DNA of 64,000 bases, taken from assembly GCA_965208605.1 (NCBI GenBank), contig OZ242345.1, positions 2,604,001-2,668,000 on the forward strand, written 5' to 3'. Below, piece by piece: positions 8,224-14,943 of the stretch; positions within the stretch are counted from its first letter, which is position 1, and each line of letters starts with the position of its first letter. Made by a program: the position numbers and the translations under genes. The notes beneath the pieces are model-generated. The model had not been told where the DNA came from. It saw only the letters and a program-made list of their open reading frames with translations, and did no database searches. The DNA comes from UBA9659 sp965208605 (GTDB taxonomy: Bacteria; Pseudomonadota; Gammaproteobacteria; Pseudomonadales; Azotimanducaceae).

Positions 8224-9333
8224 ATGAAAGCAGACCTCAGCAGACCCCTGACGGAAATCCTCGGCTGCCGGTATCCGATTATCCAGACGGCAATGGGCTG
8301 GGTTGCTCAGGCGACACTGGTGCAAGCCAGCATAGAGGCGGGTGCCTTTGGGTTCCTGGCGGCGGCGGTCATGAGTCCTGAAGCATCAGAAGCCGCTATC
8401 AAGACCATCAAACAGAAGACTGATGCCCCCTTTGGGGTGAATCTGCATGCCTTTCAACCCGACATTGACCGGCTGGTTGACCAGTGCATTGACTATGAGG
8501 TGGCGGCGATTTCCTACGGTCGCTCGCCCGATGCGAAGCTGATTGACCGAGTCAAGGCCCAGGGCATCCTCTGCGTCCCGACTATCGGGGCGGGCAAGCA
8601 TGCCGCCAAGGCAGTGGCACTGGGGGCGGATCTGCTGGTCTGCCAAGGGGGGGAAGGTGGCGGCCATACTGGTAGCACCCCGACCTGGCTGCTCTTGTCG
8701 CAGGTCTTGGAAGAGGAGCTGGGCGTCCCGGTGATTGCCTGCGGTGGTTTTAAGGATGGTAGAGGTCTGGCAGCAGCGCTGGTCTATGGTGCCGCCGGTA
8801 TTGCCATGGGCACCCGCTTTTTACTGACCCAGGAGAGTCCCACCCCTATGACGACCAAGTCCCGCTATCTGAGCGCCGAGGTGACCCAGATCCCGGTGTC
8901 GCGCAAACTTGATGGCATACCCCAGCGCATGATCTTAAATGAGCGTCTGGCAAGCTTGGAAGCATCGTCAGGTCTCGCCATGTTTGCGCGGGCACTGCTC
9001 AATGGCTGGCGTTATAAAAAACAACTCAACCGCGGGCTGTTTGAACTCTTGCAGTCCGCCTGGCAGATGTCGCGGCACACTGAGCGCAGTTTTGCCCAGG
9101 CCATGATGGCTGCCAATGCGCCCATGATGATTCAGCGGGCCATGGTGGAGGGCTTGCCCGAAGCAGGCATACTGCCCAGTGGTCAGGTTGCCGGGTTGAT
9201 TGACGACCTGCCCAGTTGTGAGACGCTGGTGCAATCCATCGTCACCCAGGCAAGGGCGCGCTTGGCAATACAAAGCGAGGCGCTGTTAATACCCAAGATG
9301 TTAATACCCCAGGAGGTAGACCATGCCCTTTGA
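8224..9333 (+). CDS. ipdC: NMO-family flavoprotein (IpdC-like)
   Basis: A 369-residue TIM-barrel flavoprotein annotated by family as nitronate monooxygenase/enoyl reductase. In steroid catabolism IpdC-type proteins act as FMN-dependent reductases on a HIP-derived CoA ester. The start YPIIQTAMGWVA is the FMN-binding first strand. GGEGGGHTGS (about 143-152) and CGGFKDGRGLAAALVYGAAG are the phosphate-binding glycine loops, and GTRFLLTQES follows. ATG at 8224 was chosen because the earlier in-frame ATG at 8113 would put the repeat element into the protein. The 3' end overlaps echA20 by 11 bp. Confidence 0.75.
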   Translation: MKADLSRPLTEILGCRYPIIQTAMGWVAQATLVQASIEAGAFGFLAAAVMSPEASEAAIKTIKQKTDAPFGVNLHAFQPDIDRLVDQCIDYEVAAISYGRSPDAKLIDRVKAQGILCVPTIGAGKHAAKAVALGADLLVCQGGEGGGHTGSTPTWLLLSQVLEEELGVPVIACGGFKDGRGLAAALVYGAAGIAMGTRFLLTQESPTPMTTKSRYLSAEVTQIPVSRKLDGIPQRMILNERLASLEASSGLAMFARALLNGWRYKKQLNRGLFELLQSAWQMSRHTERSFAQAMMAANAPMMIQRAMVEGLPEAGILPSGQVAGLIDDLPSCETLVQSIVTQARARLAIQSEALLIPKMLIPQEVDHAL

Positions 9334-10078
9334 AATTCAGGAATCCGACCGGGTTGCGGAAATTGTGTTCGCGCATCCGCCGGTGAATGCTTTTACCGGT
9401 GCCATGTGGATGGAGTTAGCCGACTTGATTACCCGTCTGGGTAAACGCCAGGAACTACGGTGCCTGCTGATTCGGGCCGAGGGACGGGGCTTTTGCGCTG
9501 GCGTTGACCTCAAGGAACTGGCCGCCAACAGCAAAGCGATCGTCACCGTTAACAAGGGAAACTTTTTGACCTATCAGGCAATTCATCTTTGTGAAATACC
9601 CGTGGTCAGTGCGCCCCACGGTTTTGTCCTGGGTGGCGGCATCGGCATCTGTGGTGCTTCCGATGCGGTCATTGCCGCCGACAGCGCCTATTTTGGATTG
9701 CCGGAAATAGACCGAGGTGCTATGGGCGGTGCTGCGTACATGCAAAGAATGTTCCCGCATGTCAGAGTGCGTGCTGCTTTTTTGACCGGCGGGGAAATTA
9801 GTGCCCAGGAAGCCTATCAACTCGGCGGCATCACCCAGGTGGTGGCACCCGATGAACATCTGCAAGCAGCGAGAAAGTTTGCTGCTTTGATTGCCTCAAA
9901 ATCACGGGATGCCCTGCGGATTGCCAAGCAGGCGCTGAATGGTATTGAGCCCTTTGACCCGGACAAGAGTTATCGTTGGGAGCAGGGCTTCACCTTTGAG
10001 ATGTATATGCATGACGACAGCCAAACGGCGCGGGATGCTTTTGTCGAAACGGGCAAGCCAGCGAATACCGGCGACTAG
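9323..10078 (+). CDS. echA20: Enoyl-CoA hydratase/isomerase family (EchA20-like)
   Basis: A 251-residue crotonase-fold protein. The two oxyanion-hole regions are seen in EGRGFCAGVDLKELA and PHGFVLGGGIGICGASD. The segment SAYFGLPEIDRGAMGGAAYM replaces the usual catalytic Glu context, as in the EchA20 branch, which performs C/D-ring opening chemistry in HIP degradation. It overlaps the preceding gene by 11 bp, indicating co-translation. Assignment to EchA20 depends on the ipd neighbours; a generic hydratase cannot be excluded. Confidence 0.75.
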   Translation: MPFEIQESDRVAEIVFAHPPVNAFTGAMWMELADLITRLGKRQELRCLLIRAEGRGFCAGVDLKELAANSKAIVTVNKGNFLTYQAIHLCEIPVVSAPHGFVLGGGIGICGASDAVIAADSAYFGLPEIDRGAMGGAAYMQRMFPHVRVRAAFLTGGEISAQEAYQLGGITQVVAPDEHLQAARKFAALIASKSRDALRIAKQALNGIEPFDPDKSYRWEQGFTFEMYMHDDSQTARDAFVETGKPANTGD

Positions 10079-10114
10079 ATAGGCATGAGGACAAGATAGC
10101 GCGGGTGGGCTTAG

Positions 10115-10172
10115 GGCGCCCCGCGCCGTCATTCTCGAGCTTGCTCGGGAATCCAGAGGAACAAAGGCAACC
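10115..10172 (+). repeat. Dispersed repeat, canonical form
   Basis: The stretch carries CCGCGCCGTCATTCTCGAG, then CTTGCTCGGGAATCCAG and AGGAACAAAGGCAACC. The centre TTCTCGAGC/GCTCGGGAA is a near-perfect hairpin with one mismatch. This is the reference form for the other copies listed here. Confidence 0.85.
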
Positions 10173-10173
10173 A

Positions 10174-10234
10174 TTAAGAAGGGCTGTATAAGAAAATGAC
10201 TATATTGAGAAGGGCTATATTAAGAAGATAAGTA
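10174..10234 (+). repeat. Degenerate 15-bp tandem repeat running into the fadA6 start
   Basis: Four units of 15, 16, 15 and 15 bp with consensus TTRAGAAGGGCTATA run from 10174 to 10234, so the last unit ends on the A of the fadA6 start codon. The AGAAG parts of the units could act as weak ribosome-binding sequence. The array sits between the echA20 repeat and fadA6. Confidence 0.7.
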
Positions 10235-11397
10235 TGCCAGAAGGTAAGCCAGAAGCTTATATTGTAGATGCGCTAAGAAGCCCGACCGGGCGGCGTAACG
10301 GTGGGCTAGCGAAGCTGCATCCCGCCGATCTGGGTGCCCAGGTGTTGCAAGCACTGGTAGCACGCAACCCCGTGCCTAGCGAGGATTATGAGGATGTGAT
10401 CTTTGGTTGCGTGGATACCATTGGTCCCCTGGCAGGGGATATTGCCCGCACCTGCTGGCTGGCAGCGGGCTTGCCGCTACATGTGCCCGGCGTCACCATT
10501 GACCGGCAGTGCGGTTCTTCACAACAAGCAGTACATTTTGCCGCTCAGGCGGTGATGAGTGGCACCGCGGACATTGTCGTCGCCGGGGGCGTCCAAAGCA
10601 TGTCTCAGATACCCATTTCCGCCGCCATGCTGGCCGGGCAGACATTTGGTTTTAACGACCCGTTCACGGGTTCATCGGGCTGGGTGGAACGTTTTGGAGA
10701 CGGAGTGGTGACCCAGTTCAATGCGGCCGAAATGATCGCCAGGAAGTGGCAGCTGTCCCGGGAAGACCTGGAGCAGTACGCACTCAGTTCCCACGAGCGG
10801 GCCCTTGCGGCGATGGACCAGGGCTACTTTGACCGGGAGATAGTCCCCCTGGCCGGTGTTACCCAGGATGAAACTCCACGCCGAGACACCAGCCTTGATG
10901 CTATGGCGGCACTGGAACCCTTGGAGCCCGGCGGGCGCATCACCGCGGCCGTATCCAGCCAGACCTGTGATGCCGCCGCCGCCATGCTGATCTGCTCCGA
11001 GGCCGCCTTGCATCGATATCAGTTAGAGCCCAGAGCACGCATCCACCATCTCAGTGTCTTAGCGGATGACCCTATTTGGATGTTGACCGCCCCTATGCCC
11101 GCGACCCACAGGGCAATGGAGAAGACCGGCATGAGCCTGGCACAGATTGACCTGGTGGAAATCAACGAAGCCTTTGCGCCGGTCGCCCTTGCTTGGCTGG
11201 CGGACACGGGTTACGAGCATGCAAAAACCAATGTGAACGGCGGGGCCATTGCTCTGGGGCATCCACTAGGGGCAACTGGCGCAAGACTGATGACCACACT
11301 CTTGCATGAATTGGAGCGCCGGGGCGGCCGCTATGGTTTGCAGACCATGTGCGAAGGCGGGGGCCAAGCCAATGTCACTATTATTGAACGGCTCTGA
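10234..11397 (+). CDS. fadA6: Thiolase (FadA6-like)
   Basis: A 387-residue thiolase of the acetyl-CoA acetyltransferase family. The nucleophilic cysteine is at about 93 in TIDRQCGSSQQA. NVNGGAIALGHPLGATG supplies the catalytic His and MCEGGGQANVTII the second Cys. It would cleave the beta-ketoacyl-CoA made late in C/D-ring breakdown; FadA6 does this in mycobacterial HIP catabolism. Length is normal. It starts directly after a degenerate 15-bp array, with no strong Shine-Dalgarno visible. Confidence 0.82.
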   Translation: MPEGKPEAYIVDALRSPTGRRNGGLAKLHPADLGAQVLQALVARNPVPSEDYEDVIFGCVDTIGPLAGDIARTCWLAAGLPLHVPGVTIDRQCGSSQQAVHFAAQAVMSGTADIVVAGGVQSMSQIPISAAMLAGQTFGFNDPFTGSSGWVERFGDGVVTQFNAAEMIARKWQLSREDLEQYALSSHERALAAMDQGYFDREIVPLAGVTQDETPRRDTSLDAMAALEPLEPGGRITAAVSSQTCDAAAAMLICSEAALHRYQLEPRARIHHLSVLADDPIWMLTAPMPATHRAMEKTGMSLAQIDLVEINEAFAPVALAWLADTGYEHAKTNVNGGAIALGHPLGATGARLMTTLLHELERRGGRYGLQTMCEGGGQANVTIIERL

Positions 11398-11401
11398 GCG
11401 G

Positions 11402-11520
11402 GCGTCATTCCCGGCATCCGTCAGGATCAAAGGAGGCGGGAATCCAGAGTGGCCTAAGCCGTCCCCGCCGTCAGGATCAAAGCAGGCGGGAATCCAGAGT
11501 GGCCTAAGCCGTCCGGCCTG
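11402..11520 (+). repeat. 50-bp direct repeat, two units
   Basis: Two near-identical 50-bp units at 11418-11467 and 11468-11517 each contain CCGTCAGGATCAAAG, GGCGGGAATCCAGAGTGG and CCTAAGCCGTCC. The GGGAATCCAG part links them to the main dispersed family. They fill most of the gap after fadA6. Confidence 0.85.
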
Positions 11521-11602
11521 GCAGTTAGTCAATGATACTATTCAAGTTTGTCATCGAATTAGCGAACACAAACAAAAATGACCGGCAGAAGGGAGTAATG
11601 GC

Positions 11603-12532
11603 ATGACACAACTCTGTGCAGGGCGGACCGCGATTGTCACCGGTGCGGGTGGCGGCTTGGGACGAGAATACGCCCTTGCCCTGGCAGCGGCTGGTGCCAA
11701 TGTCATGGTGAATGACATCAATGCCGACACCGGGGCGGCAACGGTTGCCCGCATAGCAGCTGCAGGAAGTGGCCGCGCCCTGCTGAACACGGGCGACATC
11801 ACCGCGCATAGCAGCGCGGGCAAGATACTGGACGCCGCTCTGGACACCTTTGGCAACATAGACGCGATTGTGAACAATGCGGGGGTATGTCGAGATAGGA
11901 CCTTCGCCAGCATGACCGAAGCCGAGTGGGATCAAGTCATTCAAGTGCATCTGAAGGGGCATTTTTGCCTCGCTCAGCATGCGGCATGCTATTGGCGGCA
12001 ACAGGCAAAGACTGGTGCCTCGGTGACTGGCCGCATTATCAACACCAGTTCCGGCGCGGGCTTGCTGGGCTCAGTGGGGCAATCAAACTACTCGGCTGCC
12101 AAGGGGGGAATCCTGAGCCTGACTCTGGTACAGGCCGCCGAGTTGGCGCGTTATGGTATTACCGCGAATGTTCTGGCACCCCAGGCGCGTACCGGCATGA
12201 CCGAAGAGGTATTTGCCGAGATGATGCAGGTCCCCGAGGACGGCAGCTTTGATCTGTATCATCCGGGCAATGTGGCACCGCTAGTCGTATGGCTGGTCAG
12301 CGAGGCATCGGCAGGTGTTACTGGCAGATGTTTTGAAATCTTTGGCGGCAAGATTTCCATCGCCACTGGCTGGCGGCATGGTTATAGGAGAGAGGGGTTT
12401 AAAAGAGATGGATTGGAGAGAGATGGGTTGGAGAGAGATAAGGGTGAGCGTTGGTTGGCGGAAGAGCTGAGTCAAGTGATCCCTGAACTTTTGGCGGCTG
12501 CCCCGGCGCCCGAACCGGTCTACGGGAGTTGA
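11603..12532 (+). CDS. SDR-family dehydrogenase with a repeated C-terminal tail
   Basis: A 309-residue short-chain dehydrogenase. The Rossmann motif VTGAGGGLGREYALAL is at the start, NNAG in the middle, and the catalytic YSAAKGG at about 164-170. The form resembles the dehydrogenase domain of HSD17B4-type 3-hydroxyacyl-CoA dehydrogenases, which suits beta-oxidation of a ring-derived CoA ester. Residues about 263-282 are four in-frame 15-bp repeats of the type RDGLE, then a Pro/Ala-rich end PAPEPVYGS. That tail is longer than expected for the family. The stop codon is the first base pairs of the 112-bp tandem array that follows. Confidence 0.8.
   Translation: MTQLCAGRTAIVTGAGGGLGREYALALAAAGANVMVNDINADTGAATVARIAAAGSGRALLNTGDITAHSSAGKILDAALDTFGNIDAIVNNAGVCRDRTFASMTEAEWDQVIQVHLKGHFCLAQHAACYWRQQAKTGASVTGRIINTSSGAGLLGSVGQSNYSAAKGGILSLTLVQAAELARYGITANVLAPQARTGMTEEVFAEMMQVPEDGSFDLYHPGNVAPLVVWLVSEASAGVTGRCFEIFGGKISIATGWRHGYRREGFKRDGLERDGLERDKGERWLAEELSQVIPELLAAAPAPEPVYGS
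12389..12448 (+). repeat. In-frame 15-bp repeat in the SDR gene
   Basis: Four 15-bp units at 12389, 12404, 12419 and 12434 encode REGFK, RDGLE, RDGLE and RDKGE. Expansion in steps of five codons lengthens a charged tail without breaking the frame. Confidence 0.85.
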
Positions 12533-12533
12533 G

Positions 12534-12644
12534 ATGAGTCGTCTTACTGAGCCGCCCGCCTATCCTGAAAGTCACAACCTCTTGGCGGGGCGCAATGTGG
12601 TGGCGGCCGCCCCTGCGCCACCCCCTCCAGCCTACGGGAGTTGA
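12534..12644 (+). CDS. Mini-ORF 1 of the 112-bp array (36 aa)
   Basis: ATG at 12534 opens 36 codons. The first 23 or so copy the N-terminus of the downstream ipdF-like protein (MSRLTEPPAYPESHNLL) and the rest form a Pro/Ala tail ending AYGS, related to the end of the upstream SDR. It has the same GGGAGTTGAG ribosome-binding context as the real gene, so it should be translated if the mRNA is made. Whether the peptide has any role is unknown. Confidence 0.5.
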   Translation: MSRLTEPPAYPESHNLLAGRNVVAAAPAPPPPAYGS

Positions 12645-12645
12645 G

Positions 12646-12756
12646 ATGAGTCGCCTGACTGAGCCGCCAGCCTATCCTGAAAGTCACAACCTCTTGGCGG
12701 GGCGCAATCTTGTGGCGGCCGCCCCTGCGCCACCCCCTCCAGCCTACGGGAGTTGA
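12646..12756 (+). CDS. Mini-ORF 2 of the 112-bp array (36 aa)
   Basis: Second copy of the chimeric 36-codon ORF. Its ATG follows the previous stop by one base (TGAGATG), an arrangement that allows re-initiation from one mini-ORF to the next. It differs from the first copy by a few substitutions, mostly synonymous or mild. Confidence 0.5.
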   Translation: MSRLTEPPAYPESHNLLAGRNLVAAAPAPPPPAYGS

Positions 12757-12757
12757 G

Positions 12758-12868
12758 ATGAGTCGTCTTACTGAGCCGCCAGCCTATCCTGAAAGCCACA
12801 ACCTCTTGGCGGGGCGCAATCTTGTGGCGGCCGCCCCTGCGCCACCCCCTCCAGCCTACGGGAGTTGA
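12758..12868 (+). CDS. Mini-ORF 3 of the 112-bp array (36 aa)
   Basis: Third copy, again one base after the previous stop; its own stop is one base before the ATG of the ipdF-like gene at 12870. Ribosomes would have to pass through three short ORFs before reaching ipdF, or enter at its own copy of the ribosome-binding site. Confidence 0.5.
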   Translation: MSRLTEPPAYPESHNLLAGRNLVAAAPAPPPPAYGS

Positions 12869-12869
12869 G

Positions 12870-13655
12870 ATGAGTCGTCTCACTGAGCCGCCCGCCTATC
12901 CTGAAAGCCACAACCTCTTGTCCGGGCGCAATGTCGTGGTGACCGCCGCCGCTGGCACGGGTATTGGATTTTCCGTCGCAAAACGTTGTATGGAAGAGGG
13001 CGCTCAGTTGTTGATTTCCGACATTCACGCCGAACGATTGACCGCCGCTGCGGACACGCTTGAGCAGGAACTTGGCGTTCGTCCGCACCAACAACTCTGC
13101 AATGTCACCCTGCAAGCTGAGGTAGAGCAGCTTTTTGTGGTCGCCAAGGACACCCTGGGGCAGGTAGATGTTGTCATCAATAATGCCGGGCTGGGGGGGA
13201 CGGCGAAGGTCATTGAGATGTCCGATGAACAGTGGTCAAGAGTCTTGGATGTCACGCTGAATGGTACCTTTCGGATGACCCGGGCAGGTATGCAAGCCAT
13301 GCGCGATGCTGGCGGCGTAATTATTAACAATGCGTCGGTGATGGGTTGGCGGGCGCAGCAGGGGCAAGCACATTACGCTGCCGCCAAGGCTGGGGTCATG
13401 GCGCTGACTCGTTGCGCCGCTCTGGAAGCAGCAGCCCTGGGCATTCGCATCAATGCCGTGGCACCTAGCCTTGCCATGCACCCCTTTTTGTCAAAAGTCA
13501 CAACAGATGAGTTGCTGGCAGACTTGACCTCAAAAGAAGCCTACGGCCGCGCCGCGGAGGTCTGGGAAGTGGCGAATGTCATGGTGTTTTTAGCGAGTGA
13601 CTATTCTACTTACATGACCGGGGAGACGGTCTCCGTGTCCAGTCAGCGAGCCTAG
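12870..13655 (+). CDS. ipdF: SDR-family dehydrogenase (IpdF-like)
   Basis: A 261-residue short-chain dehydrogenase. NVVVTAAAGTGIGFSVAKRC is the cofactor loop, with the TAAAGTGIG variant I associate with the IpdF/Rv3559c group that oxidises 5-OH-HIP-type intermediates. NNAGLGG and the catalytic HYAAAKAG (Tyr/Lys) follow, with a Ser in NNASVMG. I placed the start at 12870, which has GGGAGTTGAG just upstream; an in-frame ATG at 12822 lies inside the tandem array and is unlikely. The stop is 3 bp before the MaoC gene. Confidence 0.78.
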   Translation: MSRLTEPPAYPESHNLLSGRNVVVTAAAGTGIGFSVAKRCMEEGAQLLISDIHAERLTAAADTLEQELGVRPHQQLCNVTLQAEVEQLFVVAKDTLGQVDVVINNAGLGGTAKVIEMSDEQWSRVLDVTLNGTFRMTRAGMQAMRDAGGVIINNASVMGWRAQQGQAHYAAAKAGVMALTRCAALEAAALGIRINAVAPSLAMHPFLSKVTTDELLADLTSKEAYGRAAEVWEVANVMVFLASDYSTYMTGETVSVSSQRA

Positions 13656-13658
13656 GCT

Positions 13659-14120
13659 GTGCCGCTCATCGTTCATCTCTCCGAGTTGGAAAATTATCAA
13701 GGTCAGCTCCTGCCCCCTACCGAATGGCTGAGTGTCCAGCAATCAAGAATTGATCAATTTGCTGAGGCAACGGATGACCATCAATGGATTCATGTTGATG
13801 GCGCGCGTGCCAAGGACGGACCCTTCGGGCGCACCATTGCGCATGGTTATCTCACCCTGGCACTGGTCAATAAGTTTATGCCCCAGTTGATAGCCGTAAG
13901 CGGGGCAGCCATGGGCGTGAACTATGGTTGCGAGAAGGTACGCTTCCCCGCAGCAGTGTTAGAAGGCGCGCGCATAAGAGGCGTGGGGGAAATAGTTGAT
14001 GTCGCGCCGGTGCAAGGCGGCAAGCAAATGATTCTCAGAGTTACTGTAGAAATTGAAGGCAGCGATCGCCCCGGCTGCGTGGTTGATACCATCAGTCGGT
14101 TTTATGATGAATCGTCATAG
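13659..14120 (+). CDS. MaoC-like hot-dog dehydratase
   Basis: A 153-residue single hot-dog domain of the MaoC/NodN type. The hydratase motif is visible in ATDDHQWIHVDGARA with the Asp-x4-His pair, followed by GPFGRTIAHGYLTLALV. Such enzymes hydrate enoyl-CoA thioesters. It starts with GTG, 3 bp after the ipdF stop, and closes the steroid operon. The precise enoyl-CoA substrate is not deducible. Confidence 0.8.
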   Translation: MPLIVHLSELENYQGQLLPPTEWLSVQQSRIDQFAEATDDHQWIHVDGARAKDGPFGRTIAHGYLTLALVNKFMPQLIAVSGAAMGVNYGCEKVRFPAAVLEGARIRGVGEIVDVAPVQGGKQMILRVTVEIEGSDRPGCVVDTISRFYDESS

Positions 14121-14331
14121 GTGTATGAACATATATCCCCTCGCCCCCGCCGTCTAGTCATCCCCGCATGCGGCGGGGAACCAGACTGGCGGCGCAAGCC
14201 GCCCCGCGCCGTCATTCTCGAGCTTGCTCGGGAATCCAGAGGAACAAAGGCAACCACTCTGGGCATTTACACATCAACTTTGGCCGTCATTCTCGCCGGT
14301 AGGCAGGAATAACACGGAGAGAGGAGCCACA
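14121..14331. repeat. Repeat-filled gap at the left edge of the defence island
   Basis: Contains a canonical dispersed repeat at 14199-14255, a related GTCATCCCCGCATGCGGCGGGGAACCAG-like hairpin around 14155-14185, and a third partial copy at 14283-14310. No gene is seen. This is where GC-rich steroid DNA gives way to AT-rich defence DNA. Confidence 0.75.
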
Positions 14332-14370
14332 ATGAATACCTTGGTGTTGCCAGCATCGTCGTCAATGTAA
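14332..14370 (+). CDS. Twelve-codon ORF, probably a gene remnant or leader
   Basis: ATG at 14332 with GAGAGAGGAG upstream, a good ribosome-binding site, opens 12 codons (MNTLVLPASSSM) then TAA. It may be the surviving head of a gene displaced by the defence island or a short leader peptide. Nothing in the peptide identifies it. Confidence 0.25.
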   Translation: MNTLVLPASSSM

Positions 14371-14385
14371 ATTAGGAGAAAGAAG

Positions 14386-14907
14386 ATGGATGAAAAAGAA
14401 TCTATTAGAAGCATTGCTGATATTCGTAAAAACAAGCGCATAGATCTTCCCAAAGAGGCTGGTGTATACGCATTTTGGTGGATAGAAAAGCGTCAAGAAC
14501 TATTAGCATCAAACAGAGTTGTCCAAAAAGTGGGTCCGAAAGGACAAGATCCCGTCACTTTTAGATACAAGGCTGGGTGGCCAGACGATCTTTACTATCC
14601 ATGTTTATATGTGGGTAGATCTACGAATATCTGGCAACGCTTTTCCCAGCATATTGACCGGGGGAGCAAGGGAAGGCTTCCTTATAAATTAGGTGCCAAT
14701 AAAAATAAAATACGTAAACTAACTTCATGCCAATTAAGGTATGGTATTGAACACATTTTCAAAAATGACAAAAACCCGATGGATATTATTGATAATAAAG
14801 TGGGTTTCTCATTCTGCACAATCAATAGAACAGAAGATCGCTTCTATAAAGAAAACCTACTCATTGGCACATGGAAACCATGGTTTAATGTTGATTCAGA
14901 GAGATAA
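14386..14907 (+). CDS. GIY-YIG-type nuclease-like protein
   Basis: A 173-residue protein. GVYAFWW and CLYVGRSTNIWQRFSQH match the GIY...YIG halves with the following conserved Arg region, and ENLLIGTWKPWFNVD near the C-terminus supplies the conserved metal-binding Glu and an Asn. It therefore looks catalytically competent. The start has TAGGAGAAAGAAG upstream. It is the first gene of the AT-rich island, 36 bp before hsdR, and is probably in the same transcript. A stand-alone nuclease partner or a regulator of the restriction system are both possible; function unknown. Confidence 0.6.
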   Translation: MDEKESIRSIADIRKNKRIDLPKEAGVYAFWWIEKRQELLASNRVVQKVGPKGQDPVTFRYKAGWPDDLYYPCLYVGRSTNIWQRFSQHIDRGSKGRLPYKLGANKNKIRKLTSCQLRYGIEHIFKNDKNPMDIIDNKVGFSFCTINRTEDRFYKENLLIGTWKPWFNVDSER

Positions 14908-14943
14908 GCAACAAAGGCATCAGGGCATAAAAGGCAATAGGCT

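Larger units (their letters stand above)
12531..12866 (+). repeat. 112-bp tandem repeat, three units, at the SDR-ipdF junction
   Basis: Units at 12531-12642, 12643-12754 and 12755-12866 are nearly identical. Each begins GAGATGAGTCG, copying the ribosome-binding and start region of the downstream ipdF-like gene, and ends CCAGCCTACGGGAGTT, copying the 3' end of the upstream SDR gene. The array is therefore a duplicated gene junction. It is not a CRISPR: there are no spacers. Confidence 0.93.

Noticed and set aside
11402..11520. 50-bp direct repeats as attachment sites of an integrated element
   Set aside because: The two copies are adjacent with nothing between them and belong to the dispersed repeat family.
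12531..12866. Regular 112-bp repeats as a CRISPR array
   Set aside because: The units are contiguous with no variable spacers and consist of duplicated gene ends.
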